Below are positions 12,100 through 25,900 of a DNA stretch of 64,000 nt, one piece after another (within the stretch, counting starts at the first letter, position 1; every line of letters begins with the position of its first letter). The translations under genes and the position numbers were made by a program. The notes beneath the pieces were generated by a model. The model saw nothing but the letters and a program-made list of their open reading frames with translations. It was not told where the DNA came from and did not search any database. This stretch comes from Pyxicephalus adspersus (Eukaryota > Chordata > Amphibia > Anura > Pyxicephalidae). The DNA is taken from assembly GCF_032062135.1 (NCBI RefSeq), contig NC_092859.1:93184757-93248756 (forward strand), written 5' to 3'.

Positions 12100-15000
12100 C
12101 TGTAAGGTGAGCAACAGAGATTAATAAACACCATTTGTCACTACCAATTTTGGGAGAAGCGGTTATGTGAGGTAATACGTTCCTTAGGGTATGACAATAC
12201 AGGTCAACAAGCACCATGACTATAACAATGTAAGAAAACAAATTGTAACTGGATCATAAGCAATGAAAGCCAAACAAATCAATATAATGTGAAAATCCTC
12301 TAAATGTTATACTTACCTAACAACTGTAGCTGCACAGCTTAAGAATGGTAAAAAATAAACCTGTCCAAAGCCTACAAGCATTTCTATTGAAATTATTACA
12401 AACATATCAAAATGTTGATGTACGTTGTAATACACTCCATATAACACATCACGGAGGAGTTGGCATTCATGTGAAGTGTGTTGACATACAATTTGATGGG
12501 TTGCCATTTATTTCAAAGCAAAAGCAAAAAAAAGTAAAAGTGTAAATCTAGCTAAGAAAAAAACAATCAGACAAACATGGCTTAAATTAAAGTGAGATTG
12601 AAAGCACCAGATCACCTAACTCAACAACTGTGCTTTAAGCCTTCATACCAAAGCCACTAAAATGACAAGTCACAGTTCTTTAACACCCTCCTCCTCCACA
12701 AAGTCCATCAGGATGCTTATCAAGATCCACTGGCCATGGTTCATTTGTTCACATCTAGCAGTGTGCTGGTTACGCCCAAACATTACAGTCCTATAGGCTT
12801 CTAAGGAACTGTGTTCTCAGGTAAGTACGATGGAGGCGTCACCAGGACTGCCCTGGATATACACAGAAGCACCTTAACCACTGGATCTCAGCAAGTATGC
12901 ATCTGTGGCGGGGGATATTGGCTTTTTTGGGTCTGGGCAAAGGACAAATGGGAAAGATACCCTTTAAAAGAGCAGCTATCATTTAAAGTTTGGAAACTAT
13001 GCGCAAGATTAACATTTTTCAACTTTAACATAGTTTTATTAAATTAATCAGTAGCTCCATATTTTTCTACTTTCTGTAATAGGGTGATTAGGTTGATCAT
13101 TTTGGAGAGAAATTGTCAACATGACATGACTGGTAGAACAACCATATTAAAGCCTAAATTCAACTAACACTTTTTCATCAGTTACTACAACAGTTTATTG
13201 CTTTTGAAAAAAAAGGGTTGTGTCATATAAATAAAAGCTAATTATTGTGTGAGCCAAGCCCTGTAAGTGCCTGTTATAGGAAGTGGACAATACTGGCAAG
13301 AAATACAACTATCTTACAAAATGAATTCAGAAGACAAAAATTTGTTTTGTTTGTTGATGCTATTGCTGGATTTTTTTTTACTTTTTTTGTCATTGAACCA
13401 AGAGTCATTCCCATTGAGAGAAACTAGCCTTAAATACACTACATTTTGAGTAGCTGGTCCTGCTGTTCTAACTTAGGCAGAATAGGCTTTACAGACTGTC
13501 TTGAGCATATGATTCACGTCATGTGTAAGTCTCTCTGACCTACTATGTGATGAAGAAATTATCATGTCGGAAATAGGAAAGACTACAAAATGAATAGCTT
13601 GTCCTTGACAACTGTGGATTGACTGCTCTGATTTAGTTTACCAAAGGCAGAGACTGCTCTAAGAAAGTAGTGCCAGTTAGAGCAAACATGCCTAAGGAAA
13701 AGGCTGCCCAGGGCAGCACTTTCACCTAAGGAGCCTACCCTCTTTTTACTGTTTATTCAGTTGGGACTGAACAGGCATACCTTATCACATGCATGCTCTT
13801 CTACATGTCATGCAACTTTTAATGCTACATATAGATTGCCTACTACTGGCTTCCTGCAGTTAGACCCAGTAACAGGGTCTTTCCCTGCACTGCAAAGAAA
13901 AGAATGAGATGGTAAAAATGTCATACAGTTGATTACACCCAAACCTCAATCTGGAGCACTTAGTGACACCAGCCATAATAAAATTAAGTATTAGAGATTA
14001 ACAAGTGCCAATGCATTATCTTTTGCACTTTGTAAGCGTTCCTAAAAATAATAACTAGGAGCTTTGGAGGTGTAAGTAATCTTTGAGTTTTGCCATCAGT
14101 ACCTAGCAGCAGAATAGATAATATTTAGTCACATTTAGGGAAAGTTGCAGCTACAAATTGACATTTTCAGTTCTCATAGTGTAAATTGACTGCAGCACCA
14201 TCAGTACTCATGCTGATAATATTAATTTCCAGAACAAATCAAACTGGCATTTTATTTCAAGCTATTTATCCCATTCAATGGGGCTGTCTATTTCTGTCAG
14301 CAGCAGCAAAGAATATCATTGTTATGGTTCTATGAATATTGCCAGCCCTAAAAATCCTGTTTCCATATAAGACAGAAATAGGTGACCAGCCTTTTTTGTT
14401 AAAATGAATGTAGAGCAGATTTGTTTAATCGTGTTGTTACTCCTTTAGAAAAACAGCATCGCTTTTCAGTGCCAGGATCAAATATAGATTTAAATAAGCC
14501 ATTCATAGAGTAAGTATGCCCTCTACTGGATTCATCAGATTCTAGTTTGTTGCATGTGCTGCAACAAAAAACATAATCCACCCCTGGTCCCCAAAGACTA
14601 GCATTGGAAACAATTGGGTCACTGTCAGGCATCATAAAGAAAAACCGTACTGAGAGGAACAAGCAGGCTAGTTCATGTCTGCACTCTTCATCTAACAGGT
14701 TACATACACTGGGCCACAAAACCTAGAACCAGAACACCAGACGTCTCTACCATTACACTTGCTGTATACTCCAGCTCTGGGTAAACAGTGCAGAAGGTAT
14801 TAATGCCAGAGCTAGCCAAGAAACTAACTATTTTAAAAGAGTATCAGTAATTTCATCCCACTTGTACAACAGCATTTATGTAGGGCATTTCTATCTTTAA
14901 ATAAGAATTGTGGTAAACTTCCTGTTTAAAACTGCAGATTTACTGGACTAACAAGCTCACAAAGCCCTCAGTGGGGGCATCACCAGGAGCTTTGTTTAAC

Positions 15001-18000
15001 CTGTTTTGTATACAGCACGGCATAATATTCCCTGCATTTAGAAAATAATTACCATTGATCTGCATTTATAAATGTAAAATATATCTTATGGTACATCTGT
15101 CATGTGATAAATAAGAAGGCTACCACTGCAGATTTCTAAAAATGCTAGTGGCATGTGACTCACCTCCATACTTTTGAGACATATTTCTATAACAAACATG
15201 CAACAAATGCCAATGCCTTGCTCTCATGAAAATGGCGTTTGTCTAGAAATCATGCTAATCCAATTACTATTCCAATATCCAAGACACTGAACAAATCCAA
15301 GCATGTAGATCAGTTCTGATCTCACTTACTCTGCATTTTTGGTAAGTGACTCAGTACTAAGTAATTGAAGGTAGAGACAGCCAGTGGGGAAATCAGCCAT
15401 AGCAGCCACCCTGATTTCTTTCACTCCAGGTTTTATTGTACATGCATCTCTACATTACCAAACACACTAATGATTTACCTTTACTGGTGACCTTCCCATC
15501 AGAGAAGGAGATATTGCAGCCACATGTCTAGCTGGAGAAGCTAAAATTTAAATGAGAGAGAGGAAAAATTTGCAGTAAAATATTTAGTAATGTGAACACA
15601 TTATTGGTTTTATATAAAATTCTGTTGTCAGGATCTTGGCATGTACTCTAAATAATGTAAAACAAATCCTACCATAAGAAAAGGAGAGAAACTCGCAATA
15701 AATATTCAAGGAACAAGCACAGAAAGATTCAAGCCAAACACAACTTTTCCTTCAATTACAATGCAAGAATCCTAATGATTTGCAATACTCTTGTGGAGAC
15801 GTACATAAATACCAGCACTCCAAAGACTACCATTATATCAGTTTGAAGTATAACTCATGCCAATAAAATCAACAAAAATTATGACATGAAAAATAAGATT
15901 ATTCTTGGTACAAACCCTTTAAAGGAATCCTTTACTGAGAGAAACATTTGCAAAATGCTAGTTTTTATTGTTCTACCTATAATTCTAGCCCGAATAGTTT
16001 CTGAATCAATGACCTGAAAGAAGCATGCAGCTTGGAAATCAGAGCTTTATCTGCCTCCTTCTGCAAGTTATTGTCTCAAAGAGTAATACAGCACACGTGA
16101 AGCAGTATACCAGCCATTTATTTACCATTTGCAGAAGCGGAGACCAGCAATGGATGCCTTAGTAGTCTTTCAGTAGGCGTTTCCTTTACAACATTGATGG
16201 TCTTAGCCAAATTCATAGACATAGGATATTGCGCACTATGGGTGCAACATTTGAAGTAGCCTCACTTTTTAGTTTAAAAGTACTCTAAAGTACACATTTA
16301 TAATGCAGGGATGTGCTGCAGAGTATTTGTAAATGTTTCTTTTTTATGGTGCTATGAAACATTTCGTTTGGTCATAGGCGATAAATGTCTAATTGTCAGC
16401 TTTACCTCAATTACATTTCCTAAACAAAAGCAGATAAAACCACAGAGCATGAAGTTACTTTGGAATTGAATTGAATAAACCTGAATGCTGAGTCCTTTAT
16501 ACAAATCAGACGTACCAGCCTGAGTAGGCCTAGGTGGTACAGGAGGAGTAATAAGCCTTCCACTCTCTGACATGTTTTTGGCTTCCTTTCCGCTGTCCAG
16601 GCTCCAACTGCTTGGGGTTGTATTCACTGCTGTAAAATAAAAGCAGAGTTGACACAAACAACCTTGAATTTCACTGTGGATTTTGAAAGTCAGACCTGAA
16701 TGTTTTTTTTTAAACAGAACAAGACAGGAGCCCTTCACATCTCATTACGAAGAAATGTTTTAAAAGTTTTGGCAGGAAGGTAGTACATGTTATGACTACA
16801 TAAACTGTGGCTTTGTAGGTTACTTCCTGACATTGCTGCAGTATGTAGCCTCTAGTTACTATGTCTGTAAACAAACATATGCCTAATGTTAGTCATAAAT
16901 GTTGTGATGACATCAGGAATACTGGGCAATTTACAATATGACATAGAGCCATGTGAAAATGTATGTACACCACATGAAAATCATTGAATATATTACAATA
17001 CACCATATTTAGCTCTTCATTTGAACAATGCCTACAGACAGGTAATATACTTGAATAATATAAGGATTTTTTTTTCTATTTAATGATTTATTTAATCCAA
17101 ATATAGATAATCTAAATTGTGTACTGCTGACATAGTAAGTCCTCCCCTGGCCTCAGAAGCTGGTATTGTTCCATCTTGCAAAAAATACCTTTCTAAAAGC
17201 ATTGTGAATAACTGCTCACCGGTGTCTGACACTGACTAAGTGACATTACAAAAATTGTTGCTTTTTCTTCAACATTGTAAAATTATTCAACCTGCAACAT
17301 TTTAAAAGATTATAAAGCTGGGCTATAAATAGGTCAGCCTATATAACTCTTTATTTCTTTGTTTCAAGCAATTCCCCAGGGGATTGGTCAGCATGCTTCA
17401 AATTATTAGCATGCTGGAAGTGCCAATTTTAGTTTAAATTTGGCTTTCAGCAACAAACCTAAGGTAAGTGTACATTTTCAGTACAGGCACACAGTTCAGG
17501 CACACTTTGATACAATGGTTCGTATCGTAGATGCCATGACTGCAAGCTTCCCACTGTTACTGTGGCCAAGCAACTTTGTCCTGTATCTATCATTGTATGG
17601 CGCATTGTTCCAGAAGGCTTGGTCTTTGTCAATATGCTGTTGAACAGCAAACTACATACATACATCTTCTAATGTTCTTCTTGGACAGGAATGTTTTATT
17701 TCCCTGGCATACCTCCCATACAAATTTACAATGTAATGTGTGATTGTAAATACATGCACTTTGACTGCAATCAACTGTAGTAGGAGTTGCCTGAGGATCC
17801 CAGGGTGCAATGTTTGGGTTTCCTGGAGACTCCTTTAGCATCATTATGTCAACTCATAGACTAGTATTTCTAGGCCAGCCGTTCCTGGACTAATTGGTAG
17901 TCATTTGAAATCTACACCACATAAAGTATGGTTTTTCAGTGAAACCCAACAACCCCATCGACATATGAAACCTTCTTAGGGTTTTAGAGTGCTCTTTTGG

Positions 18001-21000
18001 TCATGCCATGGTGACTCAAAACAGTGACAGGCAAATCGCACTTTTAGAAAGAAGGAAGAATTAGCAGTGTCCATATTTCTTACAGCATAGGATTCCTTTA
18101 AGAGTATATTAAATCAGGCAGTAGACCCTTTCCCCCAATAAAGTGAATCAAAATGAAATCTTGCTTGAATACCTAAATTGATCAACATTGGTCTTCAACA
18201 AGAAACTGGTGAGAAGGATGATCACATAACTCTTTATACAACTTTAAATTACTAAAAAGAATGTCTACATGATCACTAGAATTTTACACCATCCTTGTGA
18301 AAATAAAATGTATGATGCTTGCTAGTAAATGCAATCTCTTAATCCTAATTCATAACTGAGGGCAAAGTTGTACAAGCAGGCAATTAATATATTTTAGTAT
18401 TAACTAAAACATATGCATCAAAGTGTCCAATTAAACATGATTTACCTCAAGGAATATCAACGCCTGGTTCAAATACACTGACTGCTCTTTATCTTATGTC
18501 AGTTTCTTTATTCAGAACTTGAATTACAAGCTTTAATGATTAGCAATTAAGATAATTTTGTGCTAAAATAATGACTTCAATCTATCTTATTCACAAGGCT
18601 CACATAGGTCTTTTCTAATTACATGCAGGGAAGGGACCCAAATGACAATTTATGTACAATTTTAAATACATGAAGGCTAAAGGTGCTTATACCCAAACAA
18701 ATCCAGCTTCAAATATCTACATCTATAACCATGACATTGTATTTGTGTACTTTTTTTTTCCACGTTGGAGCCAGCACCAGCTTTCTAATACATACTTACT
18801 CTTAGGAAGAAATTGAACTCTAGAAGTTGTGCCCATAAAGGAAGGGGGCAAAGAGCTGATTATAATCTATACAGTGTTTCTGTGTGGCTGTAGCCATCTA
18901 GGCAGGATTTGCCTTCTCATCCCAAAGCTTTCAGTGAACACTACAACAGTGATATCTCACTCCAAACTCCTGATACAAGAAATCATGGCCAGCATTGCCT
19001 TTAATCTCACACTGCAGATGTACAGATATGAAGCTACATGGCAGGAGTGTCTAGGCACCCTCACATACCAGGAAGTGTCCTATACCTTTTCAATAGATAC
19101 ATTTTTCAGGGTACAGTTAACATTTCTAAATGTTCACCATAACATAGCAAATCCTTAGTTTTTGAGTTAAAGGCTACTTTAAGTTAAATAAAACAACACT
19201 TTGTCAAAGACATCAGATAACATATTCGTTGATTTAAAATGTTTTGGCTGCTCTCAAGCAGACTTGTACTCATATTTTTTACCAGCATACCTGTTTGTTC
19301 AATAGACACCTAAAGCACCTGTTAACTTTGGGAAAGTTAATTTAAAAAACAAACTTGCAAACCACCATTTGTGAAGTACTCCTAACCTTGGGTTTGTTGA
19401 CTGAAAACGTCTACAGTCATCTATACACATCAAAGTTGTGTGATAAAAAATATCAACCATCTTTGGGTAGCATTACACTCAGAGGTTTGAAAGAAACAGT
19501 TGGCATATTCCACTTATCATTTTTGACTACTTTTTTTGCTACAATATAATTTATACAGAGTGCTGAGGATTTGATTTGTGATTATGAATGTGAACATCAG
19601 AGCAGGATAACTTGAAAGGCAACCTAGGCAAAAAGCCTAAGGCCAGGCGCTACCACCCTTGTAAAGATCTTGTACAGCAATCACTTGGACTATTGGTAAT
19701 TAAGGTCTTTTAAAATCTGCCAGTATAGTCTACTCAGACTATAGAGGATATGACACTAAGGTCATAAGTAAGTTAGCAGCAGTTAAACTCTTTCTAGTTA
19801 GTAATGGCACATTGATATGGTTAGCAAAATATGTCTGCAGTGTATTCTCTATTGCTGTAATGAGAACACCCATCGAAACCCTATCTAGTCTCTGCACTAG
19901 ATTTTTTATACTCTAATGTCCTCACACAGTCCCACACATTTTTTTTTATAGATTTAAATTGCTGACACTTTGACCCAGTGACCCTGATTTATGAAAGCTC
20001 TCCAAAGCTGGAGAGATTACACTTTCATCATTGAAGCTGGGTGATCCCGCAAACCTGGAATGGAACTAGATCCAGGATTCAAAACATTTGCTAGCAAATA
20101 GCAAATGATTTGTAACAATCCATTTAATGTTTTCTGGATCACCCAGCTTCACTTCTGAAAGTGTATTCTCTCCAGCTTTGGAAAGCTTTTATAAACCAGG
20201 GCCAGTGTGTCAGTTATACAAGCATTGTAAAAAATTGAAAACCTGGGGAGGATGAAATTACGATTCTGTCTAGAACCCTGTTTAATCTCAATTCGGCTCT
20301 GGTTAACATACCTTTATCTGGAGCAGAAAGATTTGGGTCACTCCGAGGCAAGGTGTTTTCTCCAATGTGATTAAATAAAACTCTCTAGAAAGATTAAACA
20401 AGAGAAGTAACAGAGTTAGCACACGTAAAAGTATCCTTTCTATAATGACATTTGTTTGGCAACAGCAGTGACATATATCAGTTTTTGGTCGGTAACTCAA
20501 AATAAACTAATACCAGGTTGTTTTCTTTTAAGTTTAAAATCAGATCGTGATGTTTTTATACTATACTTCACTGTACGAAATGGGCTTATTTTCCAGTCTA
20601 TGAATCATTAAAACACAAATCTTTGTATACATTTTGAGAGACAACAACATCATTAAGAAAAAAAGATGTAACACGATATTAGACTTAAATGCCTTGTATT
20701 TCTGTAAAGCAGACATATGTATTTTTATGAAATGGTGTTGAAGAACAGAATATCAGTGTACAGTTCTAGCTCTGTAATTTTAATGATTAAAATACATTTC
20801 TTAGCTTTATGTGCTCTCAGTTTCAGGTTACCAAGCAACATCCTTTAAATAATGTAAACTAGGATAGCATTATATAAATCTACTGGTGGATAATTATACA
20901 AAGATTTACTACATACTAGGACCAGAGCATTGATGTATCAGAATTAATTACCTTCTACTTAAAGCAAATTGAAGTATTCTCCCACACATTAAATATGACC

Positions 21001-22917
21001 TATACAGTAATAGACGATGTTTTTCATAATGCATACATTCTATTTTAACTAATAAAGTGGTTTTTTTGAGAATAAATGTGATATCTGCTATTTTAAGCCG
21101 TTTGCCAATTATTAGCATATATTAAAACTACAAAGTATCCTATATAAGACAACAATTTCAACCTGGTTTTATCTCTTAAAATTCACATTGTCAGTTACTT
21201 GAAAGCTTGCTACCTGGGGTGGTTCAGCAGGGATTGGAAATATGGCACTGCAGGGTCTCTCTCTTGGGGACAGGCAAGTATTTTCTCTGGAATGCTTGTG
21301 TTTGTCAGATAACAGTGGGGAAGCTAAAAACAGAAGACATAGCCATCAAAACAATATAGATAAAATAAAACTATATTTGTGTAGAGTTTTCTTCATATAT
21401 GTGTTCCGTATGCAAGCCTTTGGTAGTTTACATGGATCATGGTAATCTACTATAATACAGTATAAAGAGACCTAAATGTCAGTGAATGGCATCAAAATAG
21501 CGACATTTGTGTGAACAAAACCAAATGACATTAGTAAGGTGTTTGTAAAATATGTGACACATACAGTACCTCTTGCACTTGATGGAGCAGAACTTGTAAC
21601 ATTTGGGGAGGCAGAATGTGTAGAACTCAGACTTGAGGTAGAGGGACTAGGCTGAAATACACAATACAATTGGGGATAAAAAATTAATTAGGTTCTAGTA
21701 CCTAGCTAAAATATTGCCAGGTTGTACTGATGTCTGGGTGGTCTAGTGTGCCTTAACATAAAATACAAATGTACTGTAAGCTTTAGAAATGATAGACTGG
21801 AGCCATAAAGTGTCTATAATATTACATGTTGGTACAAATAAAGGGAATCTGTCAAGAAATTGAAATTGAAACATGCTAAGATTGGGTCACATAAAGAGAA
21901 ACTATCTGTTGGGTATCCTACATTTCAACAAACTTGCCTGTTCATCATCGCCTTTCTAATGCATATCCAACCAGTTTATCAAAGGGGTGATCTGATTACC
22001 TATTAAAATAAAACTACCACCAAAAAAGTTTTTACAAAAAAAAAAAAAAATAAGACTAAAAAGCTAGACACCATTAGGAGGAATAAACTCAATTCTAAAG
22101 GATAAGATTATCCTTAACAGGCCAGCCTTTTGTAGTTTATCAGTAAGTAAAAATCCAAAATTCTCACATAGTGCTTAATCTGCTAGCTTAAAGCAAACAT
22201 TCCTCTTCAGAAACAAAATGCACTGCACTGCCATGAGAGATTTTGTAGCAAATCATTTACCCATAGTGACTGCCTATTATCAAAAATAAAGATACAATAT
22301 ACTTATAACTGCGGCAAGCTGTAAACTTTTATCTATTACTTTTGATTTACATATTTTAAAAAAATATCGCAACTAGTATACAATAAAGCATACAAAAATG
22401 TTTAACAAAGCAACATCCACCCCACTGCCAAATAAAACATTTACCTACCTGCATGTGAAAGACTTCATCAGAACTTTCAGACTGTCCTGTTAAATTGCTA
22501 ACTTCTGCTGATGCTTGTGATGAGAGCGATGATGAAGAGTATCTATTTACAGCTGGATAACTTAAAGGACTAATTCAACAAAAGAAAAAGAAACAGAAGA
22601 AATAAATGATGAGAAGTTTCAGTGATGCTCAGTGCTTCAATACCGGATGTATACTGTAATACTAGATGATGAAGTCCCAGTAAAGGGTCTTACCCTTTAT
22701 TGATAAAAACAAACACCTTTAGAATCCAATAAACATTTCATAACAAGTCATAATACACTATAGTATACTAGTTTAAAGCAATGTATCATTAAGAAGCCGT
22801 TTGGTCAGATTTAGGAGCCAAGGAAGTATTGGTTCCACCAACAAAATATTTTCGAGAGTGTATGTAGAGTATTGTGTGTGTGTGTGTGTATATATGTATA
22901 TATACACACACACACAC

Positions 22918-22964
<47 letters not shown>

Positions 22965-25900
22965 AACAGATACATAGTTGCACCACAATTTTCTTTCAAT
23001 GGTTTTTTTGTAGTATCGCACACAGAAAAATGTTGATAGGAAGGTATTTAATGCCCAATGAATAAGTTAAATTATATTATCAAATCTCACATGACACTGA
23101 ATTCTCAATTGAGTGGTGTTCTCTAAAACACTGTATACTGGGACTTGTTAGATTTTTAAATATTTTTCTTCACAATACAAGCTCATTGCACACTATGTGA
23201 ATTTTACCTCCGTCTAGGGACCACGCGTACAGCCTCTGGACCCATGATGGCAGGTGCAGAGTTTCTAGGTATGCAAGGGCTTCCATTAGCGAAACTGACA
23301 GGACTGGGTGGTACACAGGCAGAGAAATCCTAATAGGTTAACAAAAGGACATTAGCAGGACAAAATGGAAAGACATAATTTCTAACATTCTAAATTAAAC
23401 TTTCAAAACTAAATTAACCTAAACTGCATAAGAATAATAATTGAGTACAGAGCAACAAAGGGATCTGTACTACATTGGTATGAAAATTCTGTTGCTACAC
23501 AAAGCAACTGTAGAAAACATGAGGCTTCACTGTACAGCTGAGCAGAACACGGTTTTAATCAAAGTAAGATGTAATTAAACATAATAACCAAAAGATGTCA
23601 GTGTTGCTTAGTATTCTGTTTAACGCATCATTTTATATCCCACATGCATGCCATGTCTGACTTATGTAAAAAAAGGAACACATACTGGTCTGCATACCTG
23701 TATTCCCAGGCTTGACTTGAGAACAAAGAACTGATCCACCATCTTTTTGTGTAAAGGTCTCATATCCTGAGGCACAAATTTCTCATGAACTGCTAAACCA
23801 AACTCTAAAATCTGAGCCTAAAAAGAGCCAGTGAAAAGTATACTTCATTAATTGTTTGCAATGGATACATCAGTTATGAAAAGGTTTATTAGAAGAATGA
23901 CGTCCCCAAAAAGCATGTAATACAGTATTTTAATGATATTAGAGTTTATCCTTTGTTCCCTTGCTAGGTTGATTTAGCCAGTCCATGCAGCGTCCCGTGT
24001 TAAGGTGCTGCTGCACTGCTTCTGAGCAGTGTTGACATTTTCATATAGTCTGTGCATACTTAGACTAAGCGTTTATATTAGAATTGTCACTGCTACCCTA
24101 GGCAGCACTTTTAATTGCCGTTCTGGTTGGCAGCACTGCCTTTGTTGCTGAAACTACTACTCCCACTACTATCAGCAGTTAGAAGGGAGATAAGTAACAA
24201 ATAAAGGGGTCATTGGCATACTTAGGGGTAGTAGGTGAAGTTTCTTTTTTCTTTTGGTGGTTTTTGCATCACATAAGAACCTAATCTGGGATCTGCTTAG
24301 ACTGTCACACAGGAGTCTTTAGATGTACTTTACAATACACAAAAATAACAGTATTTTCCTTAATTTGGAGTTTCTTTGAAGGCTTAGTGAAATAGCTTAC
24401 ATAAATCATAACCAGATAAGGTTGCATGTAGGAGCATACCTGTCTTTCAGGTACATGCAGTACCCCATCGCTAACTGATACATTAGTGCAAACATGGTTT
24501 ATGATACTATTAGTACCAGCTGTATTGCTGGTAACACCACTAATCTAAACTGCACTAATGCTTTGAAAACGATTTTTTGTATTCTTTCAGCACAACTCCA
24601 GTATAAAAAAAAAACTACTGTAAATAGTAAAGGGTAATTTTTTATTGGTGTCTGTGACGATGTGAAATTTTTACCTAATTCCTGTTCCTATAACTGAGAT
24701 TACATTATGTGTACACACTAGACTGATTTTTCATTATTCCCTGTCCTAAAGTCTGTGCACTGGGGACCCCACAGCAATAAAGACTTGATAGAAGTTCTAT
24801 CACTTTAACACAGAACAGAATTTTGTGCTGTAATTAGACTTGTTCCGTTTCTTGTTCCTATACACAAGGTGCAGCAGTAATGAAAGGGGCCCCTTAAAAA
24901 GTTACAATGGGAACCCAGTATAGGTTGTAGGAGCACTCTACATTCCTTTTTTCATGCAAACTATAAAAAAAATTGTATTATATATTTTTTAATAGTGTTA
25001 CCATAGGTAAACAAATTTTTCTATTAGGCCTATTTTTAATGGCACCAAAATTACAATTGTGGTGCAATGAAATGCAAAATATTTTAAATATAATCAAGTC
25101 ATTTTACACATTTTAGAGATGCAATACTAAAAGAACAAATTAGGCAAAAGGCTTAAATATAAATTGTTAAAAATTAGAAATAATTGCCAAAAAATAATAG
25201 CTAAAGGGAGAATTAATGATAATTAGGATTGATTAGCATAATGGTTAAGTTGGTAAACAGAACACACATTTGATGTTTTTTTTTAAAGGTTTATTTATTT
25301 AGCAAGTCTCAGAAATCATAAATGGAAAACACAAATAAGATTGACATGGGGAGCAGGGGTGGGCACACAGCAAACTTACCTGTTCAAGCATTAGTTCTCT
25401 CAGGCGTGAGATCTTCTCTCCATCCTCAGGGTGGTTGAAGATGTACTCCTTCACAAAGAATGCCTTAATGAAAACAAAAAAAACATATATACCAGGTGTA
25501 ATCATAATTTATTAAATAAATTCAAGAAATGGTTTAATTCAAGATTCAAGACTTGGTTTGTTATACTGTACATATTAGCATGTCTGTTTTTTCTAGTAGT
25601 ATTTATTTTGAAATTTATGGATTATGTTAACAACTGCACATTTTGAATTAGCATTATTAGAATTATTTAATTTATTTAGGATACTTCTACAGTTTATAAG
25701 GTTTTCATTAGAAGAATAGCAAGTCTTCAAACCACTAGAACAAAGTCTCCAGGCTGTCAAATTCCTGGTGCTTTTTTCTTTATTGTTTTGGGAGAAACAT
25801 TTCAAATTGTTTTAAGTAAATACCAATTTGTAAAAATATGTGGAAACAATTTTCTGTAGTATTGAAGGTAAGAATATTTAAAAAAAATCCGACACTTCAA

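Noticed and set aside
12100..12114. ATG-initiated start just upstream of the last exon
   Set aside because: The ATG lies in the intron before the TTACAG acceptor; the last exon is joined by splicing, not started there.
14399..14719. 106-codon minus-strand frame in the intron between the exons at 15479 and 12099
   Set aside because: No family recognised. It does not continue the DOCK4 protein, and the flanking exons already join in phase without it.
16352..16515. Extension of the 16516-16629 exon frame into the intron
   Set aside because: DOCK4 similarity stops exactly at the GTACGT donor, and the next exon (15479-15540) completes the split codon.
22773..23065. Several Tyr/Ile and Val/Cys repeat peptides on both strands
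   Set aside because: They are translations of the TA/TG/CA microsatellite.
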